From TMED23 sp964566055 (GTDB taxonomy: Bacteria; Pseudomonadota; Alphaproteobacteria; Rhodospirillales; UBA2165): a stretch of 38,673 nt of DNA. The translations under genes and the position numbers were made by a program. The notes under the pieces are model-generated. The model made no database searches. It worked only from the letters and a program-made list of their open reading frames with translations, and had not been told where the DNA came from. Every line of letters begins with the position of its first letter. Position 1 is the first letter of the stretch. Of the stretch, positions 7,592 to 15,657 are shown piece by piece. The stretch is taken from the NCBI GenBank assembly GCA_964566055.1, contig CAZMHI010000048.1, forward strand, positions 1-38,673, given 5' to 3'.

Positions 7592-9034
7592 TTACAATTC
7601 AGCAAAGGTAAAGGGTGACATGCCCCGGTGATTCTCGGCGACCGCAACCCGGCGATTGAGCGGTGGATTAGCGCGCTGGTTGCAGTCCATTCGCATGCAC
7701 AGCCGACAGTTAACTCCAATTGGCGTAATTGAGCTGGTATCTTCCAGGTCTAGCCCGTCGGTGTAGACAATTTGGCGGGCATAATCGAGTTTGCAGCCGA
7801 TGCCTATGGCAAGCTGCTGTTCCGGCACTTTGTAGCCGACACCCATGCCTCTGACAGTGCGTGAAATCGTGAAATAGCTGGTGCCATCCTCCATTTCGAC
7901 GACTTGCGGGATAATTTTATCCGGCGTGCGGAAGGCTTCGTGGATATGCCAACGCGGACAGGTGCCGCCAAAGCGGGCAAAGTGAAAACCTGAGGCGCTG
8001 AACCGCTTTGAAATATTGCCCGCATGATCAACCCGCAAAAAGAAGAACGGCACACCTTTGGCGCCAGGCCGTTGGAGAGTTGTGAGGCGGTGGCTGACTT
8101 GTTCGTAACTGGCGCTAAAGCGTTGGCCCAGCAATTCGATATCGTAGCGTAATTTGTCAGCCGCCGTTTGAAATCTCTCATAGGGCATGGTCACTGCTCC
8201 GGCAAAGTAATTGGCCAGGCCAAGACGGCAGAGCTGCTTCGCTTCATCGCCCTGCAAATCAGTGCGCGCGACCATTTCATCAAGCAGATTGCGATGTCCT
8301 AACAGTCCGGCATGGAGAGCCAGCTGAAAAGTACGGGACGGGGCGTTCAGGACCTCAGACAAAAAGAGCCGGCGGCTATGGCGATCCAGGCGCCAGGTGG
8401 TATCTGGTAAAACATCAATCGGCATAATCCGGACCGAAATGTCATGGGCAAGCTTAAGGTGATCCCGGAGGCCAAAGTAAAGATCATCCAAGGTCAGGTC
8501 GGCATCGGCCCATAAGGTTTCCGCTGCATTTTCCAATTCCGGGAAGTGATTATTGGTGTCATGGAAATAATCCCGCACCTCTTCAATCGGAAAGCGCAAG
8601 GCTTCTGTTTGAGCGGTTCCCTCCTGATTGGCCAGTTGTTCAGCCATTGCCGAATTATTGGTCAGTGATTCCCGGTAGGCGCGGTAGAGGGTTACCACAG
8701 ATTGGGCGGCGGACGGACTGGCTCCAACAAGATCGGTTAATTCATGGTTTGAGAGCTTGAGGCCTTCAAAAATGGGATCAGAAAAAACTTCTTTCAGGGA
8801 AGCCGCCGCCTGACTGTCATCATCGCCGGATAACTCCTTGAGGTTGATATCGTAGGCGTCCGCCAGCCTCAATAGAAGCTGAGCGCTGAGCGGCCGCTGG
8901 TTGCGTTCGACCAAATTGAGATAGCTGGTCGAGATACCGAGATCGTCAGCCATCTGCATTTGGGTCAGATTTAATTCCCGCCGCAAACGCCGGATACGAG
9001 TACCCGCAAAGACTTTTTGGGTGCGTAAAGCCAT
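7592..9034 (-). CDS. ScfR-type short-chain fatty acyl-CoA regulator (XRE HTH), aceA-divergent
   Basis: This 480-residue regulator has an XRE-type helix-turn-helix at about residues 11-65 (LNLTQMQMADDLGISTSYLN). A central IrrE/ImmA-like domain follows, with the zinc-protease motif lost (LALHAGLLGH in place of HExxH). The C-terminal domain is of the short-chain fatty acyl-CoA regulator type (PF09856), including a cysteine cluster NCRLCMRMDC. Characterised relatives such as RamB and PccR control glyoxylate-bypass or propionyl-CoA genes in response to CoA esters. It is transcribed away from aceA with a 210-base shared control region holding repeated ACAAAACT/TTTTACAA elements, which strongly suggests it controls aceA and itself. 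A weak hairpin (7552-7587) after its stop may end the transcript. Confidence 0.9.
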   Translation of the reverse strand: MALRTQKVFAGTRIRRLRRELNLTQMQMADDLGISTSYLNLVERNQRPLSAQLLLRLADAYDINLKELSGDDDSQAAASLKEVFSDPIFEGLKLSNHELTDLVGASPSAAQSVVTLYRAYRESLTNNSAMAEQLANQEGTAQTEALRFPIEEVRDYFHDTNNHFPELENAAETLWADADLTLDDLYFGLRDHLKLAHDISVRIMPIDVLPDTTWRLDRHSRRLFLSEVLNAPSRTFQLALHAGLLGHRNLLDEMVARTDLQGDEAKQLCRLGLANYFAGAVTMPYERFQTAADKLRYDIELLGQRFSASYEQVSHRLTTLQRPGAKGVPFFFLRVDHAGNISKRFSASGFHFARFGGTCPRWHIHEAFRTPDKIIPQVVEMEDGTSYFTISRTVRGMGVGYKVPEQQLAIGIGCKLDYARQIVYTDGLDLEDTSSITPIGVNCRLCMRMDCNQRANPPLNRRVAVAENHRGMSPFTFAEL

Positions 9035-9060
9035 AACTTATTGATTCTCAACCATTTGAA

Positions 9061-9103
9061 TTTTACAAGTTTTACAATTTGACAAAACTATTGTCACAAA
9101 ACT
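9061..9103. promoter_or_regulatory. repeat cluster in the regulator/aceA divergent region, candidate operator
   Basis: Two TTTTACAA units lie at 9061-9068 and 9070-9077. Two ACAAAACT units lie at 9082-9089 and 9096-9103, in the opposite sense (AGTTTT at 9068-9073 is inverted relative to AAAACT at 9084-9089). A TTGACA at 9079-9084 could be a -35 element toward aceA, so a bound protein would overlap the promoter. The arrangement fits a multi-site operator for the adjacent ScfR-type regulator. The sites are seen directly; binding is inferred. Confidence 0.45.
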
Positions 9104-9244
9104 GTATCAATTATACCCGTTAATTTCAAGAAGTTATAGACTCTTGGTTCATTTTAGTAAAAAGTGCGCCAATCGAAATACGACAAATGTTTAAAACACC
9201 GCATTTTTACATAAACACCGGTTTTAAAGAAAGGAAAACCGCCC

Positions 9245-10537
9245 ATGTCTAGCACTACAGAAAATTACAGCAACCTGGTCCCCCAAGCGCCTGAGGGCCG
9301 GTTCGATGGAATCGAACGGCCATATTCGCCGGCAGATGTCGAAAAGTTGCGGGGCTCGGTGGTTATTTCTCAAACTTTAGCCGAACGCGGCGCCAATCGC
9401 CTTTGGGAGCTGCTGCAGAATGAAGAGTACATCAATACTTTGGGTGCCATGACCGGCAACCAGGCGATGCAGCAAGTTCGCGCCGGCTTGAAAGCCATTT
9501 ATCTCTCCGGCTGGCAAGTTGCCGCTGATGCAAACACGGCCGGCACGATGTATCCTGATCAAAGCCTCTACCCGGCCAACGCCGCACCGGAGCTGGTCCG
9601 CAAAATTAACCGGACACTGCAACGGGCTGATCAGATTGAACATTCCGAAGGTGGCGCCAAGCGCGACTGGTTTGCGCCGATCGTTGCGGATGCTGAAGCC
9701 GGTTTTGGCGGACCCTTGAACGCCTTTGAACTTACCAAAGCTTTTATCGAAGCCGGCGCTGCTGCCGTTCACTTCGAAGATCAATTGGCCTCGGAAAAGA
9801 AATGCGGTCACTTGGGCGGTAAAGTTCTGATCCCAACCGCACAGCATATCCGTAATCTGACAGCTGCCCGTTTGGCTGCCGACGTTATGGGTACGCCAAC
9901 CTTAATCGTTGCCCGTACGGATGCGGAAAGTGCTAAATTGCTGACCAGCGATATTGATGAGCGGGATCGTCCGTTTATTGAATCCGATGAGCGCACACCA
10001 GAAGGCTTTTATAATATCAAAGCCGGTGTTGAAGCTTGCATCGCCCGTCAATTGGCTTATGCGCCGTATGCTGATTTGTTGTGGTGGGAAACTTCCAAAC
10101 CAAATCTTGATGAAGCTAAGCAATTTGCGGATGCGATCCACGCTGAATTCCCTGGTAAATTGCTGGCTTACAATTGCAGCCCAAGCTTCAACTGGGAAGC
10201 CAATCTGGATAAAGAAACCATCGCTAACTTCCAAAAAGAACTTGGCGCTATGGGTTATAAATTCCAGTTTGTTACCTTGGCTGGCTTCCATCAGCTTAAC
10301 CACGGCATGTTTGAATTGGCTAAAGGCTATGGCGAACGTGGCATGGCGGCTTATTCAGAATTGCAACAAGCTGAATTCGCCAGCGAAGCAGACGGCTATA
10401 CCGCAACGCGCCATCAGCGTGAAGTTGGTACTGGCTACTTCGATGCCGTTGCGGTCGCCATCTCTGGTGGTGAATCTTCAACGACAGCAATGTCTGAATC
10501 AACCGAATCTGATCAATTTGATTCTGAAGCGGCTTAA
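9245..10537 (+). CDS. aceA: isocitrate lyase
   Basis: It cleaves isocitrate to glyoxylate and succinate in the glyoxylate bypass, allowing growth on acetate and fatty acids. The 430-residue length matches the bacterial type. The active-site motif KKCGHLGGK is at 185-193 with catalytic C187. The metal-binding region ADAEAGFGG is at 148-156, and the conserved NCSPSFNW stretch is present. The ATG at 9245 follows AAAGGAAAA. Codon choice over the 3' half is more uniform than in neighbouring genes, consistent with high expression; this is an impression only. It is divergent from the ScfR-type regulator and is followed after 24 bases by a small ORF, probably cotranscribed. No malate synthase gene is in the window. 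Confidence 0.97.
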   Translation: MSSTTENYSNLVPQAPEGRFDGIERPYSPADVEKLRGSVVISQTLAERGANRLWELLQNEEYINTLGAMTGNQAMQQVRAGLKAIYLSGWQVAADANTAGTMYPDQSLYPANAAPELVRKINRTLQRADQIEHSEGGAKRDWFAPIVADAEAGFGGPLNAFELTKAFIEAGAAAVHFEDQLASEKKCGHLGGKVLIPTAQHIRNLTAARLAADVMGTPTLIVARTDAESAKLLTSDIDERDRPFIESDERTPEGFYNIKAGVEACIARQLAYAPYADLLWWETSKPNLDEAKQFADAIHAEFPGKLLAYNCSPSFNWEANLDKETIANFQKELGAMGYKFQFVTLAGFHQLNHGMFELAKGYGERGMAAYSELQQAEFASEADGYTATRHQREVGTGYFDAVAVAISGGESSTTAMSESTESDQFDSEAA

Positions 10538-10561
10538 CAGCCGCTTAAAAGGAGACGAATT

Positions 10562-10819
10562 ATGGATGCAAAAACTGAAAATACGGAAAACGAAAGCAGC
10601 TTCAAACCTGCTCCAACTGATCCGGACAGCAGTTTCTCCGGTGGTCAGGATAGTGCCCTTCGCATGGTCGCCAATTCCTTACACCGCTTGAATGAAGCCA
10701 TCGTTAAAGCAGCGGATTCCGGCCTTACCGTCGAGCTGATGCGGGCGTCCCGCTATCACGCTGGCTCGGGCAGCTGGGGTGACCAGATGGTGCCGATTAT
10801 CGAGCGTAATTCGAAGTAA
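10562..10819 (+). CDS. small protein downstream of aceA, unknown function
   Basis: This 85-residue protein of unknown function follows aceA by 24 bases with a strong AGGAG ribosome binding site at about 10551, so it is almost certainly in the aceA transcript. The first 32 residues are polar and acidic (rich in E, N, S, P) and likely disordered. The rest (about 35-80) is predicted helical, with SALRMVANSLHRLNEAIVKA and then MRASRYHAG, ending at a polar tail. There is no signal peptide, cysteine or membrane helix. A terminator follows. Position suggests a role tied to the glyoxylate bypass, perhaps an accessory or regulatory protein, but this is guilt by association only. Confidence 0.7.
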   Translation: MDAKTENTENESSFKPAPTDPDSSFSGGQDSALRMVANSLHRLNEAIVKAADSGLTVELMRASRYHAGSGSWGDQMVPIIERNSK

Positions 10820-10865
10820 AGACATTTAGTTTCCCCGGGGCAGTTGGTTCTGCCCATATCTCAAG

Positions 10866-10921
10866 CCCGTCTCCTGGACCTCTCGCTCATTTGAGGTAGT
10901 TGCCAGGAGGCGGGTTTTTTT
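10866..10921 (+). terminator. intrinsic terminator after aceA and its small partner ORF
   Basis: A 12-base stem CCCGTCTCCTGG (10866-10877) pairs with CCAGGAGGCGGG (10903-10914) with one G-U pair. The loop contains a further 5-base stem ACCTC/GAGGT. Seven T residues follow (10915-10921). It begins 46 bases after the small ORF's stop. The right arm can alternatively pair with CCGCCTCCT at 10924-10932 (see findings). Confidence 0.85.
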
Positions 10922-10923
10922 AT

Positions 10924-10980
10924 CCGCCTCCTTTTTATAAAGTGTGGCAATGGAACATTGCCTATAGGCGGGTTTTTTTT
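10924..10980 (+). terminator. second terminator-like hairpin just upstream of the DsbA-like gene
   Basis: An outer stem CCGCCT (10924-10929)/AGGCGG (10966-10971) encloses a perfect 7-base hairpin GGCAATG/CATTGCC (10946-10952 with 10956-10962, loop GAA). Eight T residues follow (10973-10980). It ends about 40 bases before the DsbA-like start codon. It may be a back-up terminator for aceA, or an attenuator for the downstream genes. Confidence 0.65.
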
Positions 10981-11021
10981 CATAGTGCAAACTAAGTACT
11001 GGTTTATTGAAGGAAGCTGCC

Positions 11022-11684
11022 ATGACCACTCTCAACAAAGAACTGATTTATGTTGGTGATCCGATGTGCTCGTGGTGCTATGGCTTTGCGCCGGCCAAGC
11101 GAAAACTGGAAGAACAATGCGCGGGCCGTGCAGTGACGACACTGGTCGTCGGCGGTTTGCATATTGACTGGACTGAACCGCAGGACGCCCAGCGCAAAAA
11201 ATTCCTGGACGAGCATTGGCGCGAAATTGGCGAACGCTCGGGCCAGCCCTTTAAGTTTGATATTCTTGAGCGGGATGATTTTGTTTATAACACCGAGGCC
11301 GCCTGCCGGGCAGCGGTAACGGCACGGGAAATTGAAGGCAATGAGGTGGCGCTCAATTTTTTCACTCATCTGCAGGGCGCCTTCTATGCTGAAAACCAGG
11401 ATGTCACCCAAGATGAAGTCTTGATCAGTTTGGCCGGCGAATTTGGTTTAGACCAGGCAGCTTTCACCAAGCTGTTTTCAACTGATGAAATGAAAGAGAA
11501 GACCATGCAGGATTTTCATTTTGCACAGCGCATGGGCGTTACCGGATTTCCCACTGTCGTCGTCAATGATGAAAATGGCTATGCTTATTTAACTGTCGGC
11601 TTTCAGCCTTACGAGAATCTCGAACCAATTGTTGAAGCCTGGCTGACAGGTCAGTTGCAGCGCGATCAACCCGCTGCTGAATAA
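11022..11684 (+). CDS. DsbA-family (FrnE/2-hydroxychromene isomerase-like) oxidoreductase
   Basis: This 220-residue thioredoxin-fold protein of the DsbA/FrnE clade carries a CXXC active site (CSWC, about residues 15-18, in GDPMCSWCYGFAP). A long helical insertion follows, and a cis-proline loop near GVTGFPTVVV (about 170-180). The start is the ATG at 11022, six bases after AAGGAAG, not the upstream TTG at 11007. There is no signal peptide, so it is cytoplasmic. Relatives act as protein disulfide oxidoreductases or glutathione-dependent isomerases; the substrate cannot be told. The FAD monooxygenase starts one base after its stop, so the two are probably one operon, which could mean joint action on an aromatic compound. 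A terminator-like hairpin just upstream raises possible attenuation. Confidence 0.88.
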   Translation: MTTLNKELIYVGDPMCSWCYGFAPAKRKLEEQCAGRAVTTLVVGGLHIDWTEPQDAQRKKFLDEHWREIGERSGQPFKFDILERDDFVYNTEAACRAAVTAREIEGNEVALNFFTHLQGAFYAENQDVTQDEVLISLAGEFGLDQAAFTKLFSTDEMKEKTMQDFHFAQRMGVTGFPTVVVNDENGYAYLTVGFQPYENLEPIVEAWLTGQLQRDQPAAE

Positions 11685-11685
11685 T

Positions 11686-13329
11686 ATGAGCAAAACTGAT
11701 TTCCCAGTTCTGATTGTTGGCGGTGGCCCGGTTGGACTTTGCCTATCGATGGAACTGTCGACCCGCGGAATTACCCACCTGCTGGTCAATCAGCGGACAG
11801 AAACACCCACTCATCCCAAAGGCAGTACGATCAATAGCCGGACGATGGAACATCTCCGTCGTTTTGGCGCGGCGCCGATGATCCGCAAAACCGGTCTGCC
11901 GGAAAATTACCCAACCGACAGCACCTATGTGTCGCGCATATCCGGCTACGAGCTAGGACGTATCCCGATGCCGACACTTAATGAAAAAATCAGCAATCCT
12001 GGCCCTTGGGGTGAAACTTTGCTGACACCTGAGCCGATCCACCGGTCCAATCAAATGTATTTTGAGGCGGTGATGAAAACTCATGCCGAGAGCTTTGCCG
12101 AAGCCGACATTCGATTTGGCTGGGAAATGATTTCCTTTGAAGATCGCGGAGATCATGTTGAGGCAGAGATAAAAAATCTCGCCAGTGATGAAATATCGAC
12201 TGTAACCTGCGCTTATATGGCGGGCTGCGATGGTGCTCAAGGCAAGGTGCGGCGGCAGCTAGGTTTTAAATATGCGGGCCGTCAAAGCACGGGTGATCGT
12301 TTCTATGATGGCAGCATGGCGTCGATTTACGTGCGCTCACCGATGGTTAAAGAAGTGCGGAACATGTCAGATTCCTGGCACTATTGGACGATTAATCCGG
12401 AAGGCCGCACGGATTTTATTTCGCTCAACGGCGACGATGAGTTTTTGCTGCTCTCCGAAGTGCCCCCGGATTTGCCCTTCGATCAAGTTGATGCCGAAGA
12501 AATTTTCCGAATTGCCGTCGGGGCCGCCATCGATGTTGAGATTATTTCCGTGCAGGAGTGGGTCGCCGGCCTTGCCATGGTTACCGATCACTATCAGAAA
12601 GGCCGCGTCGTCTTGGCTGGTGATTCCGTGCATTTGTTCACGCCCTCTGGTGGTTTCGGCTTCAATACCGGTATAGATGATGCCGCTAATTTGGGCTGGA
12701 AACTTGCCGCCATGGCACAAGGCTGGGGCGGGGAACATCTGATCGAGAGCTATGAATTAGAGCGCCGCCCAATCGGTGTTAGAAACACCACAACCTCCGG
12801 CCAATACGCGAATAAAATCGGCAGTTTAAAATTCCCTGATTTTATTGAAGAAGATAGTGCCCGTGGCAAGGCCGCTCGAGATGTCTTGCGCGAAGATTTA
12901 GCGACTTTTAAAGAAGAGTTTGCCAGCCTTGGCATTGTCTTAGGTGCGCGTTATGACGGCTCACCTTTGATTGTCAGTGATGGCACGACACCACCGCCTG
13001 ATGAACCTGCGACCTATATTCCGTCAGCGACGCCGGGCGGACGCTTGCCGCATTATTGGATCGATGAAAAAGTGTCAGTGTTTGATCAGCTGGGCGAGTG
13101 GTTCAATCTTGTGTTAATAGGACCTGATGCTCCCGCGGTCTCAGAGTTTGAACAAGCTGCCGAAAAATTAAATCTGCCGCTGAATATTGTTCATCTGGAG
13201 GAAGCCGCGGCTGAAGAATTCTATGGTGCGAAATTACTTCTCGTGCGGCCGGATCAACATGTTGCCTGGCGGGGTAAAGAGGTGCCGGACGACGTAGCAG
13301 AAATTCTAAATACAGTAATTGGCGGCTGA
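11686..13329 (+). CDS. FAD-dependent monooxygenase (phenol hydroxylase/PheA-TfdB type)
   Basis: This 547-residue aromatic-ring hydroxylase-type flavoprotein has an N-terminal Rossmann FAD motif (VGGGPVG, 11-17). The second FAD/ribityl motif is GRVVLAGDSVHLF, with D313, followed by GGFGFNTGIDDAANLGWKL. A thioredoxin-like C-terminal domain (about 440-547) is typical of the PheA/TfdB group. It uses NAD(P)H and O2 to hydroxylate an aromatic or polyketide-like substrate that cannot be identified. It is one base downstream of the DsbA-like gene, likely cotranscribed. The stop lies three bases from the stop of the convergent paralog gene, with no room for a terminator. Confidence 0.92.
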   Translation: MSKTDFPVLIVGGGPVGLCLSMELSTRGITHLLVNQRTETPTHPKGSTINSRTMEHLRRFGAAPMIRKTGLPENYPTDSTYVSRISGYELGRIPMPTLNEKISNPGPWGETLLTPEPIHRSNQMYFEAVMKTHAESFAEADIRFGWEMISFEDRGDHVEAEIKNLASDEISTVTCAYMAGCDGAQGKVRRQLGFKYAGRQSTGDRFYDGSMASIYVRSPMVKEVRNMSDSWHYWTINPEGRTDFISLNGDDEFLLLSEVPPDLPFDQVDAEEIFRIAVGAAIDVEIISVQEWVAGLAMVTDHYQKGRVVLAGDSVHLFTPSGGFGFNTGIDDAANLGWKLAAMAQGWGGEHLIESYELERRPIGVRNTTTSGQYANKIGSLKFPDFIEEDSARGKAARDVLREDLATFKEEFASLGIVLGARYDGSPLIVSDGTTPPPDEPATYIPSATPGGRLPHYWIDEKVSVFDQLGEWFNLVLIGPDAPAVSEFEQAAEKLNLPLNIVHLEEAAAEEFYGAKLLLVRPDQHVAWRGKEVPDDVAEILNTVIGG

Positions 13330-13332
13330 AAC

Positions 13333-14202
13333 TTACCAAACAGAAGCATTAGGATTATCGGAGTCGCGACGTCCATACTTCTTTTTGCGGCGGTTTTTGG
13401 CTGGGTTTAATTTCATTTTCATCTGCCGGCGCTCTGGTCCACGCTCTACCCGGTCACTCATAGATCGATGGCCGCCAGTATCCTCGTTCCATTCAGGATC
13501 GACCACGGCATCGGGGTCAATGCCTTCTTCATAATACCATTCCGGGCCGGTATCATCTTTTTCTTTGATTTCCTCTGGCTCATAAGGAATACGGGCCGCC
13601 AAGGCTTTTTCAACATTGAGGTTGCCTTCCGCGTCGAAGGCGTCCGCCTCTTCCACTAAGGCCAAAACTTCGGGCAATAGCTCCTCGGGGTTAAAGCCAT
13701 CGCGGAGGAAATTAATGCCTAATTCGTTAACGATTTTTGACGCCATCTTCCAGCCTTCAACTTCATCGACCGCCAGACGAAACAAAAATTGGGTCTGACC
13801 GTGGAAGGTATAAGTGCCGCTGCGGCCAATGGCGCGGGCTAATAGATTTTCCGCAAACATGATTAATTTTTTACCGAGCTTGCCATTGGGGTCGGTGCCC
13901 ATGGCCTTAAAAAATGGCCCAAGATCGATGACGAAGACTTTGCCTTCACTGCCGCGCACTTCTTCGCTCTCGGTTTCCGTGCTTTCGCGTAAAATTTCGC
14001 TGGTCGTTAGGGTTACATCCGGTCCACTTTCATCAATGATGATCGTACCGCCATCAAGATCGATGCTATCATCTTCAACAAAACCTCCCATCCCATCTTG
14101 GCTGTCTCCAACGACGGATTGTTTAAGACGGTTCAGCAAGCCACCCGATGACCTTTTTTTCGACGCCTTCTTCTTTGTACCTTTGCCGGCTTTTTTTGCC
14201 AT
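13333..14202 (-). CDS. conserved protein of unknown function, paralog of 6522-7382
   Basis: This is the second member of the family described at 6522-7382. The ATG at 14202 gives 289 residues; a GTG at 14217 (five residues longer) is possible, and neither has a convincing Shine-Dalgarno site. A lysine-rich N-terminus (1-17) is followed by shared blocks: SVVGD and DGMGG (about 29-40), DLDGGTIIID (48-57), VFVIDLGPFF (89-98), FLFRLAVDEVEGW (139-151), NFLRDGFNPEELL (164-176), VERGPERRQ (252-260) and GRRDSDNPN (277-285). Between 200 and 250 there is an acidic, Trp/Tyr-containing stretch absent from the other copy. It has no membrane helix or signal peptide. Function unknown; a degenerate GGDEF-like core is suggested. 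A TATAAT at 14247-14252 (minus) may be its -10. Confidence 0.8.
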   Translation of the reverse strand: MAKKAGKGTKKKASKKRSSGGLLNRLKQSVVGDSQDGMGGFVEDDSIDLDGGTIIIDESGPDVTLTTSEILRESTETESEEVRGSEGKVFVIDLGPFFKAMGTDPNGKLGKKLIMFAENLLARAIGRSGTYTFHGQTQFLFRLAVDEVEGWKMASKIVNELGINFLRDGFNPEELLPEVLALVEEADAFDAEGNLNVEKALAARIPYEPEEIKEKDDTGPEWYYEEGIDPDAVVDPEWNEDTGGHRSMSDRVERGPERRQMKMKLNPAKNRRKKKYGRRDSDNPNASVW

Positions 14203-14348
14203 ACTAAAGTCTTTCACTACTTTTTTGCGGCGGTCCTGATTTAGATATTATACTAATATTTTAAGTAATTTTTTTTAGAATAGGTAAAAAGACAAGGATA
14301 AAGCAAGGGTTGATCTCTGTTTAAATAGTGCGGAAAACGTGCTTGTTC

Positions 14349-14376
14349 TTGAAGTGATGGTCCATTTGCCTATACT
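14349..14376 (+). promoter_or_regulatory. candidate housekeeping promoter of argG
   Basis: TTGAAG (14349-14354) and TATACT (14371-14376) are separated by 16 bases, close to the sigma-70 type consensus. They lie about 45 bases upstream of the argG ATG. No transcription data; assigned by spacing and match. Confidence 0.5.
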
Positions 14377-14420
14377 GCGCCGCCTATAAATTACATTGTA
14401 TCAAATGAAGGAATAACCAA

Positions 14421-15644
14421 ATGCCAAACGGGGCAAAAAGCGGCGACGTCAAGAAAGTAGTGTTGGCCTATTCAGGTGGTTTGGACACCTCGGTCATCTT
14501 GCGTTGGCTGCAAGACGAATATAACTGCGAGGTTGTGACCTTCACGGCTGATCTCGGGCAAGGCGAAGAAATTGAGCCAGCCCGGGCCAAGGCCGAAGCT
14601 ATGGGCATCAAGGAAATCTACATCGAAGATCTTCGCGAGGAATTTGTCCGCGATTATGTTTTTCCGATGTTCCGGTCCAATGCGATCTATGAAGGCACCT
14701 ATCTGCTCGGCACCTCCATTGCCCGGCCGTTGATTGCCAAGCGGCAAATCGAAATTGCCAGGGAAGTCGGCGCCGACGCGGTGTCTCATGGCGCTACCGG
14801 TAAAGGCAATGATCAGGTGCGGTTTGAGCTCGGCTACTACGGCCTCAATCCCGATATTAAAGTGATCGCACCGTGGCGGGAATGGGATCTGAACTCGCGG
14901 ACCAAACTCATTGAATATGCGCAACACCATCAGATTCAAGTACCCAAAGACAAAGAGGGTGAGCCGCCGTATTCGACGGATGCCAATTTGCTGCATATTT
15001 CCTATGAAGGCAAAGCACTGGAAGACCCGTGGACGGAACCCGATGAAAACATGTTTACGCGCTCAGTCTCGCCGGAGAACGCGCCTGATACGCCAACCAT
15101 CATTGAAGTTGATTTTGAGGCCGGTGACCCGGTGGCGATTGACGGTGAGAAATTGAGCCCGGCGGCGCTATTGACCAAGTTGAATGAATTGGCCGGCGCC
15201 AATGGTATTGGCCGGATCGATATTGTTGAGAACCGGTTTGTCGGCATGAAATCCCGGGGAGTTTACGAGACGCCGGGCGGCACTATCCTGCTGCCGGCCA
15301 GACGGGCTGTTGAAAGCCTGGTGCTGGATAAAGGCGCGCTCCATCTTAAAGACGAGCTGATGCCGCGTTATGCCGAGCTGGTTTATAATGGCTTCTGGTT
15401 CTCGCCGGAACGGGAAATGCTGCAAAGCGCGATTGATCAGTCACAGGCCAATGTGACCGGTACCGCCCGGCTTAAACTTTATAAGGGCAACGTCATCGTG
15501 CTTGGCCGGAAGTCGCCGAATAGTCTCTATGATGAAGATGTCGCAACCTTCGAGGAAGACACGGTTTATGATCAGCGGGATGCCGAAGGCTTTATCAAAT
15601 TGAATGCCTTGCGGTTGCGCCTCGCCGGAAAACTACAGAAGTAA
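14421..15644 (+). CDS. argG: argininosuccinate synthase
   Basis: It joins citrulline and aspartate with ATP to give argininosuccinate, the penultimate step of arginine synthesis. The 407-residue length is normal. The PP-loop ATP site AYSGGLDTS is at 16-24. The conserved GATGKGNDQVRFE stretch, the SREGKS-equivalent region (DLNSRTKL) and the tail (LRLRLAGK) are all present. The ATG at 14421 follows AAGGAATAACC. It lies alone on its transcript apart from a KdsB-like gene that starts 13 bases after its stop. argB is elsewhere in this window. Confidence 0.97.
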   Translation: MPNGAKSGDVKKVVLAYSGGLDTSVILRWLQDEYNCEVVTFTADLGQGEEIEPARAKAEAMGIKEIYIEDLREEFVRDYVFPMFRSNAIYEGTYLLGTSIARPLIAKRQIEIAREVGADAVSHGATGKGNDQVRFELGYYGLNPDIKVIAPWREWDLNSRTKLIEYAQHHQIQVPKDKEGEPPYSTDANLLHISYEGKALEDPWTEPDENMFTRSVSPENAPDTPTIIEVDFEAGDPVAIDGEKLSPAALLTKLNELAGANGIGRIDIVENRFVGMKSRGVYETPGGTILLPARRAVESLVLDKGALHLKDELMPRYAELVYNGFWFSPEREMLQSAIDQSQANVTGTARLKLYKGNVIVLGRKSPNSLYDEDVATFEEDTVYDQRDAEGFIKLNALRLRLAGKLQK

Positions 15645-15657
15645 TCTTTGTAACCGC

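Noticed and set aside
15604..15657. Upstream start of the KdsB-like gene inside argG
   Set aside because: The extra 18 residues (from 15604) have no similarity to the KdsB N-terminus and overlap the argG coding end; the ATG at 15658 matches the family start.
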